From positions 1 through 64,000 of the forward strand of contig JAKZHN010000059.1 of NCBI GenBank assembly GCA_037179335.1: DNA of 64,000 nt, read 5' to 3'. The DNA is from Cyclaneusma minus. Lineage: Eukaryota; Ascomycota; Leotiomycetes; Marthamycetales; Marthamycetaceae. Numbering within the stretch: the stretch's first letter is position 1; each line of letters begins with the position of its first letter. Position numbers and translations under genes: made by a program. Below the pieces are notes generated by a model. The model was not told the DNA's origin. It ran no database searches and worked only from the letters and a program-made list of their open reading frames with translations. This document shows, piece by piece, positions 1 to 11,747 of the stretch.

Positions 1-1130
1 CCGCCCTTCACAAACCATCTCTCATTCTCACAATGTAGCCTTTTCGTTGAAAGCTGCTTCTCAATTTCCTCTCCTCATCAAGCGTATTCCCCAAGTCTCC
101 TTTGTAAAGCTAGCTACCCTACTCAAGCTCACCGACCACCAGCCCTGGCCCCAACCCGCAACCGAGCTTCACCATGCTTTACAAACAGCAAAACTTCTGC
201 GCTACCTGGAGCTTTCCTTGCACACCTGCTGTTCAAACTCGCCGAGCCAGACCCCAGCTTCTGTCTTTCCAAATATGTTTGCTCAAGCTCATTACCTAGC
301 CATCCAGGATTCAACTCCACTTTCGCTGGTACGGGCAGCTAGTGCTCCAGGTCATACTGTGATCAGCCCGCAGCCTGTCTAGTGACAGCTTTGCTCACGA
401 AACTGCTGATCAAGCGTATGAGTCCTCGGTCTACCGTAGCTTTCTTCACAGGACTGAAGCTGAAATATCACATGCAGTCCAGCTTCACTTGTCCTTGCAA
501 AGCTGCAAGCAGGTCAAACTGGACTTCTTCTCGTTGGGTAGTCGAAGTCGTAAGGATATGGCGGTTCATAGGGTTACAGGGTACTGATTTTCTGATTTCG
601 TAATGACAAGATGGTCTAATCTTTGCATGTCCTGGAGGATGTGTTCAATGGTGAATGGCACATCTGGAGAAACTCAGAAAACCCCACCAACACAACGGAT
701 AGCGCTAGCTTCCAAAGCAGAACATTCCACTTGGGTGAAATAACAAATATGGTTTTTCATCTGCTGCCACAGCCCGTCATTCAACCATTGATTGTCGAGA
801 CGAGACGTAACGTAAGGAGACTCGTCAAGGAAACCAGAGCATTGAAAGACAGCGAACTCTGCATCTGATTAGCTACATAACTATCTCGCAAAACGCCCCG
901 CCATCGTAGAAGAGCAAACCCTCGAAACATGCGAGCGCGTGCCGAGATCAATTGATCCGTGCTGAGAGAAATAGCCTTTGACAAACCCTATCCCGCTCCC
1001 CTTGCGCCATACACAATACACCCGTAAACCCAAGACCCGGTCGGTTCCGGGAGGGGCAGCATATATCTGCATTGCCCCTCTTTCCGAACCATTTTGCTTC
1101 TTTCGAGATCCTCATCCATTCCACCCCTAA
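1..1130. other. No recognisable gene
   Basis: Short open frames exist here on both strands (for example 47-382 on the plus strand), but none shows a recognisable domain, a typical fungal intron arrangement or convincing codon usage. The last part is the 3' flank of the CDC50-like gene that ends at 1131. I see nothing else that I can support. Confidence 0.5.
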
Positions 1131-2737
1131 TCAAGCATGTCCGCGACTCGCCATGCTGCCACCTGCGCCACCATCACGACCCGACGCCGTAGCCGTGCTG
1201 GGCTGCTCGTTATTCCAAGACAGGTACGTATGATCGCCAAGTTTCCTGTCACGATAGCAAGTCAGTATATCTGGCCCCGCTCTCAAGTTCGTAAAAATAC
1301 AAGGTGAAACATACCTGGGCTTGATCAAATGCGTCACTGTGAAGATGCCGCCTAGGATAATACAGATTCCACCGACTACGATATAGGCAATGCCGAGGAA
1401 TGGGTTCCGGCCGCCTATGACGGTGCGTGTGGTGAGGATGATGGATTTCGTGCCGTCATAAAGCGTAGTGTTGAAATCTGCAGATAACATGTGTTAGCCA
1501 TGCGTGTTTGATTGCTGCTGGGGTTTGCGAGATCTGGTAGGTCTTACTCATGAGGATATCAACTTGGTATTGCCCTTGCTTCATGGCATGGCTGTCGTTG
1601 CGCTGGTATAGCTTGCTGAATGTAGGCAAGCCTGCTGTTCGCATCCACACCTGGAAGGCTTCGTTCGTGCTCACGTCTGGGATCGGATTCTCGGCTGTGT
1701 AGCCGTTGGGGTATCTCTCGTGCCAATTTGGAGGTGGCACCACGTCATCTACTGAGTAGTTTGACTTGGCGTACAGATCTTTGTCTGAGGACCAAGCAAT
1801 CCCTGAATTGTTCTTCATGTAGTAGGTTTCGTTGGCAGCGCTTGTGTCGCCGGGATTGAGGAGGACGGGAGAAAAGAAGGTGTCGTTGAAGATCGAGTTG
1901 GCAACCAAACCACAGGGATAATAGGGCTTGCCGGTTGCATCGTCAATGTCCAAGGGGTCGCAGTCAGAGCCTGAGATGGTGGACTTCGCAACTGCCTTGC
2001 CGTCGAGTTGGTCTGCGCTGAAAGACTTGACGTATCGACGATGGTTTTGGTAGAAGTTGGTGAGTTGGTAGTAGAAAAGCACAGGCGGGTCCATGTCGCT
2101 GGGGATGGTGAACTGGATGGAGCATTGGATCGTATCGTTGATGGTCACGCCGGAGTCATACGTGTGGCTAACGTTCTGGGTTCGCCAACTGGCTTGCGAG
2201 CTGGCGTTGGTATCCTGCTTGAAGTAATGTGTGATCTTGTCGGCGGGCATGGCGCCAAAGGTGCCATCTTGAGGAGCGTCGACAAAGCATGTCGTGTAGT
2301 CGAGGACTAGTTCTTGTACCTGCCAAAGAGCAATATCTCAGCATTCCATCCGCAGACCCGTAAATTGATAGACTTGGTTGGCACAAACCTGGGAACTGGC
2401 ATACAACAGGGCTCCGCCGAGAGGAGCAAAGATGATACCAAGACCGAAGAAGAGCGGTAGCACCGTCTTTGGCGTCAATATGGGTCTATTGGCAGCATGG
2501 TCAGCGTCAGTCCTTGCCTCGACCAAGCAGCAGTCCACTTACTGCCACGCCTTCAATCGCTGCTGTCGAAATGCGGTATCTGTGTAGTCGCATCAGCGTG
2601 CAGTCCAATGTTGGATGGAGTCGTCCAGACTCACTTCCTGGCCGTCTGTTCTTCGGTTTCTTTCCGTCCGGGTGGATATTGGGGTCTTGCGAATCGATGG
2701 AGTCCTGATGGACGATGCCTCCTTGGGTCTGCGACAT
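1131..2737 (-). CDS. CDC50/LEM3-family P4-ATPase (flippase) subunit
   Basis: Cdc50-family proteins are the non-catalytic partners of P4-ATPase phospholipid flippases; they are needed for ER exit and lipid translocation in Golgi, endosome or plasma membranes. I read six exons on the minus strand: 2737-2635, 2579-2543, 2485-2389, 2319-1548, 1477-1315 and 1245-1131, all joined in frame at GT-AG borders. The protein shows the family layout. An N-terminal cytosolic tail ending in RQQRLKAWQPILTP precedes a first membrane helix (VLPLFFGLGIIFAPLGG). A large lumenal loop carries several N-x-S/T sites, paired cysteines and the family signature PCGLVANSIFNDTF. A second helix (FLGIAYIVVGGICIILGG) lies close to the C terminus. 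Length, about 400 aa, is typical. The sequence does not show which paralogue (Lem3, Cdc50 or Crf1 type) it is. Confidence 0.93.
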
Positions 2738-3546
2738 GATGAGGGCGGCGTCTCACACGGCGCTCCTTGCGCTCTGGTTCCTGAGATGCGGGCTCTGCAG
2801 AACTGCAGACTGGATAGCGACGGGTGCGGCACTGTAGCGGTGTGATCGGGGGATCGCACGGCACAAACAATGTTGCGGTGCAGTGGTGCAGTGGTTGTAA
2901 TGGTTATGGAGTTTAGGCACGATGGCGGCTCTGGTCCAGCAGCTCCGGTTGACAGTGACAGCCAAAATTAGAGGTGTCGCCGTCTCAGCTGCCTGCCGAA
3001 AGCTCCGACGGGCGACGACGCCACAAAGAAGGCGGTGCCAAGCTTTAAGGACCCCTAAGATACATGTCGATCACCGAATTGCAAAGCATAAACTGCACGA
3101 TTTCACTGTCACAAATCCTAGCTCCGTGCATTCGCCTTCACTTTGTCAGGATTCAAAAAACAGATGGCAACTGATTGCTACAGCCCTTCCACTACTTCCT
3201 TCTCATGCGTCGCAAGCTGTATGATGCACCAAACATGAGTATTTAAGCTTAGACGCTTAAGTCCATTGAATTACTACGATACTTCTACTTTTGTTCTGCC
3301 CTTGCCTCTCCCTTACCCAACACCATCGTGAGCTTCCAGGCTGGGTAGAGATAATGTCCAGAGATGGGACTTGGAGATGACCAGGTCGCTGGGCGAAAGA
3401 TTTCGGCAAAAACCGACGGGTAGCTCGCGACCAAAGAAATGACCCTGCTCCCTTCCCATAAAAACAGGCCGTGCCGCAGTGAAAGAAAGACAAGCAAGAA
3501 AGGCAAAAGCGAGCTGGCTCTCCGAGTCGTTGGCCACCGTTGCTTC
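2738..3546. other. Intergenic: promoter side of the CDC50-like gene and 3' flank of SPT16
   Basis: No gene is recognised in these 809 bases. The region separates two minus-strand genes, so it should hold the CDC50-like promoter and the SPT16 terminator. No clear TATA box or conserved site stands out; open frames here look like chance. Confidence 0.4.
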
Positions 3547-6500
3547 TCAGTTCTTCCGCTTCTTCTTCGGTTTCTCGTCCTCATCGTCATTCAGGGCGCT
3601 GTCCCTGTCCTTCCTCTTCGCCTTGCGCTCAAGTTCATCCCAGTCCTCACCCTCCTCCGAGCTGGCCACCTCACTGCCGTCATCTGATGCATCCGCGCTG
3701 GCGTCGTCATCAAAGTCACTCTCGTCCTCACTGCTGACCTCCGAAGCGGCCAGCTCGCTGTCACTCATCTCAAAAGCGCTCTCTTCCTCGCTCTGATCGC
3801 CTCCGTCGTCGTCCGACTCCGGTTGCAAGAACGACCAACCACCATCGACAAAGAATTGATGTGGATCTGCTGTCACCGTCTTCATGATTGTGGGCCAGTT
3901 CAAGTTGAGCGGACCTTCGGTAAAGGGAATATTCACAGAATCGAGCCACTCTTTCACGTTATCCAGAGACTCCACGGGTATGGTGTTGATGTGGTAGGGC
4001 GGGCGAGAGAAGTCCTTGAACACAAAGACCAGATCGAAGTTCTTGAGACCGAACTGTACACGTTCGAGGTGTGCAATTTCAATCTCTTCGAGTGTGACGA
4101 CCATGAAAGGCGGTTCGGTGAGTTGCACGAGACAGTCCGCGGTAGGTTGGCAGAAGACGTTGGAGCGGAAGGGAACACCATTGAAACCAACCTCGCGGAA
4201 CGGGACGTCCACATCAAGGTTCTCGTTCTTGCCTGCTTCAGCAATCTTCTCAGCGAAAGCCTTGAACTTGCGATCGAGGTCGGCACGACGGCGACGCTCT
4301 TCTTGTTCGGCCTCGAACTCCTCTTCATCTCCGTAGCGGTATTTGCGTTTGCGGTTACCGGTTTCATCAAATTGGATGTCAGTAGCTTCGCGGAAGAACT
4401 GAACGTCTTTTGTCTTCTTCTTGCCGATCAGAATGGGATCTTTGAGGTGCACGTGAATAATGACAACCAGTTCATGGTCGCAGGGCTGGAAAAACAGGTG
4501 CTTGACGTTGCTGAAAAGAACGTCGACTTTCTGTGTTGATGTGGGAGACGTGTATCGGAGACCATTCTGGTGAATCTCCAGTTTTCCGGGTACTCTTTTG
4601 CCATCCAAAGCAGGGCGAACGAAGACATTGTCCAGGACATTCGGACGGCGATCTATAGTGGGTAAGCATTTGATCGGGGTACTGCCTGGAAAAAAACTTA
4701 CTTCGGATTTCCACAAGCTTATCTTGCTCAACCACGTCTTCCATATTCTTCTTCTCCAGTTCCCTTTTCGCGGCTTCCTTCTTCAGGTTACTGATCTGAG
4801 TGGCAACGTGCTCGAGATGGTCACCATCTTGCGAGCGGAAGGTCAAACTGCGAACAAAATGAGCTGTAGCATCTTCGAAAGGCTGATCATCCTTTCGGCC
4901 AACACCCTGACCTGGGGAAAGGAAATTGATCCGAAGGTAAGAGAACTCGCCCTCGTCACTCTTGCTGGCGTTCTTGATGGTATGAATGTGGAAGGGAACC
5001 GGTCGTCCCATGATGGGTAGTACGACGGTCGTGCTCTTCTCATCAACAACGATAGAAAGATCCCTGATCTTAGACGGGAACTGGTTGTCCCGCTTGTATG
5101 ACTCGAACCGCTTGAACTTCTTGACTGAGGAGCCGTTGGAATTACCAGTAGCCTCCGAGTATTTCTTGATACCCTCAGCTTGCTTCTTGGCAGCAAGCTC
5201 CTTTTGATGTTCTCGCCTCCTAGCCTCGGCGCCTTCATCAACTTGGGTACTTCGCTCAGCTCGCAGCTTGGTTTTCGTGATGTTCTTGGTCGCCACGGCT
5301 CCAACTCGGGCATCCTTCTTCTCCTTTCTGGGTGCTGGCTCAGGCTCTTCTTCATCCTTGAAGAAAAACGAGGTTGCGTCCAGATCAGATGGAGCATCAC
5401 CAGTAAATACGACAGCTTCCGCGGCGGTGACCCGAACGGTGTCCGATAGAACTAGCGAATAGATCTTGCTCTTCTTGTCTTGCGGCTGTGGATTCTCGAT
5501 ATCGTTGAAACCAGTCGTGACACACAGAGTCATACCATCCTTCAGAGTCCGATTGCTCTTCCCGTTCAGAACCAAGGTTGCGTCCCTCACCTCGATACCG
5601 ACACCAGCTCCGACATTTTTCACGAAATGCTTTTCGAGCTCGGGCTTCTTGGACTTGACAAGAGCCAGAGCCTTGCCGTAGATATCCTTGGCCACCGCTC
5701 CGTCCCGAATTTCCTTCATGACCAGATTGTGAACCTGGAGGAGAAATTTGTAATTCGATTCCTGGGTCTTGTTGGGATCGAGGAGATAGGTTCTTGCAAT
5801 CATCGAGCAGTACGTGTTGTAGCGGAGACCCATAATGGAAATTATGACACCAGCATGTAGAAGCTCGTCATCCACTTGCGCCGACATCTTCAGATCGTAT
5901 CTGCCGCCACTTTGGACTATCGGTCCATGTGTGAAGTCGAGTGATCCGGCATCGAAGTCCGAGGGCATCTTGGATTTGTTGGGGAGCTCAACCGTAGACC
6001 AGAATTTCTTATTTTCCAGCATACCATCGACCTTATTTGCTAATGCGCTGTGCTTGATCTTCTTTCCACTGTCCAAGGCTTCTGTGATCTCTTCGACGAA
6101 GTAGGGGTTCATCAGTGCGATACAGGCCTTCGAGGCGCTGCGCATTGCTCGCTGCCATACTGTCAGTCGAGATTGCAGGGTGTCCTCAACGGCAGCCACT
6201 TACCAACTCCTTCTCATCCTTCACCGACAAGGCAGCAGCCGATAGGGCAGGCGCGATGTCCACCTCTTCCACATCTTTCGAGATCTCGGAGTAGACTTTC
6301 TTCCACTCTTCGATAAAGGGTCCACTCGAGGTATCTTTCGGGAGTATGCCAACTTTCTTCTGTAGCAGAAATAATGATCAGCACGTGAAGGCATAGATGT
6401 GACATGGGTGAATGGCTTACTCCAGATGACTTGATCACTTCGGTGATCTTCACAAACAGCTTCTCGTTCTCCTCCGGGGCCTTGTTTCCTCGAATCAACA

Positions 6501-6929
6501 ATTCTACCGGAATCTTTCCACCCTTCAACGGCTCGAGATGTTTTGCTGCCAAACGTCAGCTCAAAGTAGTGGTGACTCGCGAAGCGCATCCGACTCACCT
6601 TTCTTTGCCGTCGTAACCACGTAAACGGTCTCCGGGGTGAACAGGAACAAGGTCGCGGGAAACTCGTAGCCCAGGAGCCAGAACTGCAGGTGGGTCAGCA
6701 CACAGTCCCATTGATGCTAGCAGCAGGGAGCAGTAGGAACTTCACATACGTGAAGGGCGTTGTTCTTCTGAAATTGCACGCCGTCATCCGACTTGCCCAT
6801 CAGGACCAGAATCGACGAGGCACCGGCAAAGAGCGCGTCGCCGCTGCGCTTGTCAGCCTTCCAGGCAGACAGGAAGTGCTGAAGGCGCTCCTGGAAAAGG
6901 TCCCTGTTGATCTTGATTTCCGCCGCCAT
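3547..6929 (-). CDS. SPT16: FACT complex subunit SPT16
   Basis: Spt16 is the large subunit of FACT, the histone H2A-H2B and H3-H4 chaperone that reorganises nucleosomes for transcription and replication in the nucleus. Six exons join in frame: 6929-6750, 6683-6599, 6545-6421, 6359-6204, 6151-4702 and 4652-3547. They give 1033 aa, almost exactly the usual length. The first ~450 residues form the inactive aminopeptidase-P-like (pita-bread) domain, starting MAAEIKINRDLFQERLQHFL. The dimerisation and middle PH-like domains follow, with VEIRNRRPNVLDNVFVRPAL across the last intron. The C-terminal tail (about residues 930-1033) is very acidic, rich in D, E and S, and ends in the basic stretch KPKKKRKN. 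The start is the first ATG before a conserved N terminus. Introns crowd the 5' end, as is common in fungi. Nothing is broken or missing. Confidence 0.97.
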
Positions 6930-7754
6930 CTTGCCGGTATTGTGATGGATGAGGTCGGCAAGGAATAGTGGTGTTGTTGGATGGAGAAGAAAAGTGCGCG
7001 GCGAGCTCTGAGCTCACAAGGCGCCACTGGTTGGGTGAAGGTCGATAGCCTGACGCGATCGCGTAGAGTACGGGTGCACGGGCCACCCTGTGCTTTTGCG
7101 GTAGAAGGGATCTCGTTCGACAAACGTTTGCTAGAATACCCTCAGATGGTTTGATGGGCGGAATTTTATTGAATGGTAGGTTGATGTGCATATGTGAGCG
7201 CAGCTGAAGTTCACAACAGTGGAGATTGGAGAAGACTCCAGGCTACATCGAAGTTCAGAGTGCATCCGGAAGGAAATTCTCAACTCTATGCCAAACCGTG
7301 AACTATGTTCACACCAGTGCCGTCTCTCCGCTTTACTACCACGGCCCAGTCACTCAACAAGAATAGGCAGAGAACAGGTAGGAACAATCCCATTTCTGTG
7401 GGAGAGTGCAAGCTGCCAGGATCAAACACACTCGCAACTCACGCACGCAATCAAATTGTGATTTCGGTGAATCCCATGGTCAACTGGACAGCTACTTTGT
7501 TAATTGTTAAGCGTCTTGGTTTGGAAGAAAATAAGAGGTACCCATCATTCGAATAGTAAATACAGAATTGCAGTTCAGATCCAGCTATCAACCCCCCAGA
7601 CCCAGGTTGCAACTTATTATCATGGTGTTATGGTATCTGCGACATCCTCTCGCATGAGAAACTTTCTCCCTCGGTCTCATTCTTCGACAGACTCAAGTCC
7701 CGAATCTCGGTCTCGCTCTCTTTCAACGCTCTGCAGAAAACGAGCGTTCGGTAT
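6930..7754. other. Intergenic: SPT16 promoter side
   Basis: These 825 bases hold the promoter of SPT16 and the 3' flank of the AtuA-like gene, both on the minus strand. I see no further gene, RNA or repeat that I can support. Confidence 0.4.
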
Positions 7755-9860
7755 TCAAATATTCCCCTGCATCACTGCGTCCCTCACTGCGTCTCTGACC
7801 TCCTTCCTCAGTCTCAAATCCAACAGTCCTACTCCAGCTGCAACACCATGACAATCCGTCTCTCCCACACCTCCCGCCGCACCATAACCTCCGTTCCTCT
7901 TTCTCGGCACTGTTCCCTTCCATGCCATCGCTGGATCAAAAAACCCACTCCATATCACCTCCTCATCATCCAAATGAAACATCTCCGCCAACATGCTTCT
8001 CCCCAACATCGGCGGGTCGGCATTTTTCACAATTTCGTATACCACTTTCGAGGAGAACAGAACGTCCAGGGTGAGTTCGTAAGGTCCGGAGTTCTTGGAG
8101 CGGATGATGGGACAAATATCCGCAAGCGTGTGTGGATCGTGGAGGTTTGGCAAAGGGGAGTCGAGGGTTGGAGGAGCGGTGACTCCCCTCGGCTTGTGCC
8201 TACTTGACTGTGTTGCCGTGATACCATTGCCATTAGCCACCAGCGACTTCTCCCCTTTTCCAATACGCATCTGCCTCCACGTATACAGATACTCCGGCGC
8301 CTGCCCCTCGCCAATACAATTCTCTGTCTCATCAACCTCAAAAGCATGTTCCTCTCTCGTCGTCAACTCCATCAAATGATATATGCAGAACTCGGCCACC
8401 GCCCCCATCTCAACCACCGCATTGCCGCCAACCCCGAAAGCGAAGTTCCCGCTCGTTGCCTTCTGCCCTGGGTAGCTACCATGCGCACATGCAACTTTCG
8501 TCAAACTAGCAATATCATTTGCCAATCTCTGATCCTCCGCCACCGCCTCGGCGACCAGAAACACCTCTCGGGAGACATAGTCCGCCTCGCCAGGCTCCAG
8601 AGCTCCTAGAATGCCATTCTTACCATATGTGTGAAAGATCAGCTTCCACTGGTCGCTGGGCACACTGATTTGTGACGCAACATATTTCTTGATCAGTTCG
8701 AGCAAGCCATCGAGCTGCGCGATCAAGATCGGATCACGAAAACCTCCCATGACCAAACTGCGAAAGCCAACAAGTTTGGCAGCTTCGAGTTTCACCGTAT
8801 AAGGCTTTTCGTCATCAGTGTGCGGGATAAACCTGGCTCCACGAGCTCGCACACTTCGCCCATCGGTAAGCTGTTCATAAGTCGTGTCCCTTAGATCCAA
8901 AACCCCCCCTGGCCCAGCCAACAAGTCAGGTCTGTTCTTCTCATAGAGCGTGTGTGCAGCCACGCTGCTAGGCAGACATTTTGCCGTCTCCGCCAGAGGG
9001 CAAATATCAAACGTCCCGTCTCGATAAATGGTCGCGAGCGCAGATGCACTTTTAGGAGTTGCACAGAGAGCTCCGCATTCCATGATCTTGCCCATGTGTG
9101 TAAAGCCGCCGAGCATACCGCGGTCGACGGTTTTCATGCTGATCTTCACGGTTTTGGCAATGAGGAAGAGGGCGTAGGCGATGTAGGGGGAGGGGTCGTA
9201 GGCCCGACCTCCAATGATGATGTCGAAATCTGGTTGGGCTAGCATGGCGTCGAGGAAGGGCTCAGGGCCCATTTGGGAGCACACTTGAGGACAGGAGACG
9301 ATGTCGTCTTCAGCGAGAGGGGGCACGGTTTTCCCACACGGAGTGATTTTGCCAGCATGAAAACGTGACATGACGGTCGATTTGGAGACATCGCTGTAAA
9401 TTGCTATTGTCTTGAAGTTGTATTCTCTGCCCCATAATCAGCAAATGATCTTTTCGTTGCAATGAAAATCAGGGGTTATCATTTACGAGTTCTCGGGCTC
9501 TGCAGCGATGTCTTTGATGATCTTGACCAGGCAGTCCACATGTTGATTACTTCCGTCTCCTCCAGCTGACGATATGATCAGGGGAACATGGTACTTGTGA
9601 ACGAGAGCAAGCAACTTTCGAAGATCCCGCTCATAGGCAGACTCTGGGGCCGACATTACACCCGTGGCAAGTTTTGCTGGTCCGCTATCCGTAGATCCCG
9701 AATCCAAGATCAGAGCCGTTGGAGTCGATGCTTGTTTTAGCTTTTCAAGTGCAGTGATTTGCTCTTGCTGATCAAAGCCACAGCTCAGCATGCCAACTGG
9801 CGTGAGGATCTGGCAAAGGGGTTCTAAAGCTGCCCCGTTGCCCTTGTCTTCTGAAGGCAT
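7755..9860 (-). CDS. AtuA-like (DUF1446) family protein
   Basis: This belongs to the acyclic terpene utilisation AtuA / DUF1446 family, first defined in Pseudomonas citronellol and geraniol catabolism and widespread in fungi, where its substrate is mostly unknown. Two exons (9860-9487 and 9426-7755) give 681 aa. The N-terminal part has the glycine-rich motif ILDSGSTDSGPAKLATGVMS and LIISSAGGDGSNQHVDCLV. The middle has DFDIIIGGRAYDPSPYIAYA, GGFTHMGKIMECGALCATPK and FGVGGNAVVEMGAVAEFCIY, all typical of the family. The C-terminal 120 residues (from about VLFSSKVVYEIVKNADPP) look like a less conserved extension. The start at 9860 is the first ATG, but bacterial members begin with a longer conserved segment, so an upstream exon cannot be excluded. 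No terpene or acyl-CoA genes sit beside it, so a role in terpene breakdown is only inferred from the family name. Confidence 0.85.
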
Positions 9861-10640
9861 ATCGAGCGGGATGGTATATGAGGCTCGTGGATCTGGTCAC
9901 GTTGGGTGTCTCAATCGACGGCTAGTCAGTTGGTCGTATGTAAGTAGGTACCTAGGTAGTGCCAAAGGAAAAAAGCAGAAAGATGTCGAGTCGTTATGAA
10001 AGCGTTTGAGCTTGAAGGATGCTTGCTAATATAGGATCGAGACTTACTCGCAGTGACCGGTGCGGCGGTGACATGTACGGTATGTTCAGGGCCATCCACA
10101 ATACCCGTATTCATCGACTTCCATGTCAATCGACTAGCCGCCATCGCTCCTGGTCAGGCCGAGCAAGCAGTACTTCGACTTGTAGTCTTCGAATTGCTAT
10201 GTCCGTCGACTTGCAGGGCCAAATGCGAGATTCGCCGCTCGGAGCGAATAGGCGATCAGCTCCGCCGCTGCGCCGCAACGCTGCCGAACAAGGCTGGCCT
10301 GTGACTGAAGATTTGTCAAAGTCAATATCAATGCTGTGTTTGTGCGCCTATGGGAGCGTTGCGGTTGAAGATGCCGCTGGTGCATTTGCCTGTACGGTTG
10401 ACGATGGCCGTGGTGACTGGGATCCTTGGGCCGACGCTCCGATGCGCCCTAGGAAATCGTGAAATACTTATATCGGAATAGTTATGGCTAATAATGTTGG
10501 TGATTTGAAAGACTCCGCCCATTCTAGAAACTTCGCATCAACCACGCGAGCAGTCTACATAAGCATCACCTCCAACTCATCGTCCTGCTCGCGCTCGTCT
10601 CTGTTGCCATACCAAGTTTGACACCCCCAAAATTTCCTTT
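9861..10640. other. Divergent intergenic region
   Basis: 780 bases lie between the AtuA-like gene (minus) and the small mitochondrial-type protein gene (plus), so this is a shared promoter region. Overlapping open frames on both strands (such as 10019-10462) look like chance in GC-rich DNA. I could not pick out a convincing TATA box or regulatory motif. Confidence 0.4.
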
Positions 10641-11123
10641 ATGCGACTTTTCAGCATCCCAATCCAGCATCGATCTCGGTCTGCGATACTGGCATCGACT
10701 TCGCTCTGTTCGAGCCATTTTCCACAACATCGGGCACCCACGCGATCCCTCAGCACATCCTCAAACCTAGCCAACACTATGGCCGAAAACACCACCGAGA
10801 GTAGCACGTCGCCCAACCAAAACCCTCCCTCAGCCGCCCCCGAATCCGCAGACTCCTCAAAAACGCCCCTCCCTCTTCCCGCTCCCGAAGATGCTTCCAC
10901 AAACCACCAAATTGACATGTCCTCGGGCGAAGGCTCAATCAGAATGGATCATATGGGACCCCTGGTGGTGAATCAGGATGGGACGTTGGCTCGGATTTCG
11001 AATTGGGCGCAGATGACGGAGCTGGAGAAGAAGAATACGCTGAGGGTGTTGGGGAAGAGGAATCAGTTGCGGAGGGAGAATTTGGTGGAGAAGATGGGAG
11101 AGGGGGAGAAGAAGGAGGGGTAG
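10641..11123 (+). CDS. Small conserved-looking protein with a mitochondrial-type presequence
   Basis: I do not recognise a named family. The single-exon frame encodes 160 aa. Residues 1-45 are rich in R and S, lack acidic residues, and read like a mitochondrial targeting sequence (MRLFSIPIQHRSRSAILAST). A disordered S/T/P/N-rich stretch follows to about residue 95. The C-terminal half contains a compact segment that looks conserved, MGPLVVNQDGTLARISNW, then QMTELEKKNTLRVLGKRNQL and a charged tail. A second ATG at residue 47 (MAENTTESS) could give a shorter, non-mitochondrial form, so dual targeting by alternative starts is possible but not shown. The ordered C terminus, absence of introns and strong start context make a real gene likely. 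Function is unknown. Confidence 0.7.
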   Translation: MRLFSIPIQHRSRSAILASTSLCSSHFPQHRAPTRSLSTSSNLANTMAENTTESSTSPNQNPPSAAPESADSSKTPLPLPAPEDASTNHQIDMSSGEGSIRMDHMGPLVVNQDGTLARISNWAQMTELEKKNTLRVLGKRNQLRRENLVEKMGEGEKKEG

Positions 11124-11747
11124 GAGCGGGAAGAGGGAGACAGGACTAAGGGACATGAGAGTTCGACGGATCCAGGTATCAGCACGGGCTAGGATCCAAA
11201 ATATTCTTTCCGTAACCCGGAAGTGAGGTAAAGAAAGGGCCAAGAGGGGAGCAAGGAGATTGAGGCTTTATGATGGAGGATAAGGATGGTGGTTAAAGGC
11301 GTTGAGCGGCTTTTGATATTTAAGAAGCAGTGATTTGAGCGAGAGGGGGAGCGGGAAGGAATGCCTGCAGCAAATTACCTCCCAAATACGACGTCTAATT
11401 CTCTCCCATGTCTGGCCGGCTGCTTGAAGGCTATATTTGTGGGACTCGACAGCTTTGGCGCCGCAGCTCTTCTCTTTGCTTTACCCTTCTCATTGCATTT
11501 CACCGAACACATTCCGAGGTCGGCAGCCTACCTGCTACTCTAACAGTAAAACTGCGAACCACGCCGGATAACTCAAGCCCCTTTAAGTATGAATAATGGA
11601 CCCCGAATCTGCTATGAGTAAATCCGGTGGATTACGGGCGGTTCCAGACTTTATTTGAGGCTAGACACGGAACGTAGAAGCCAGTCTGCATACAGAAGAA
11701 CAGAGGGACTATACAGGTAGCCCCCGTCCCTCCAAGTAAATCTCTGA
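11124..11747. other. Convergent intergenic region
   Basis: About 620 bases lie between the 3' ends of the small protein gene (plus) and the disrupted transcription-factor gene (minus). Only terminators are expected. No gene or repeat is recognised. Confidence 0.4.

Noticed and set aside
3823..4539. 238-aa plus-strand frame
   Set aside because: A shadow of the SPT16 coding sequence on the other strand.
10019..10462. 147-aa plus-strand frame
   Set aside because: Arg/Ser/Ala-rich chance frame in a GC-rich divergent promoter region with overlapping frames on both strands.
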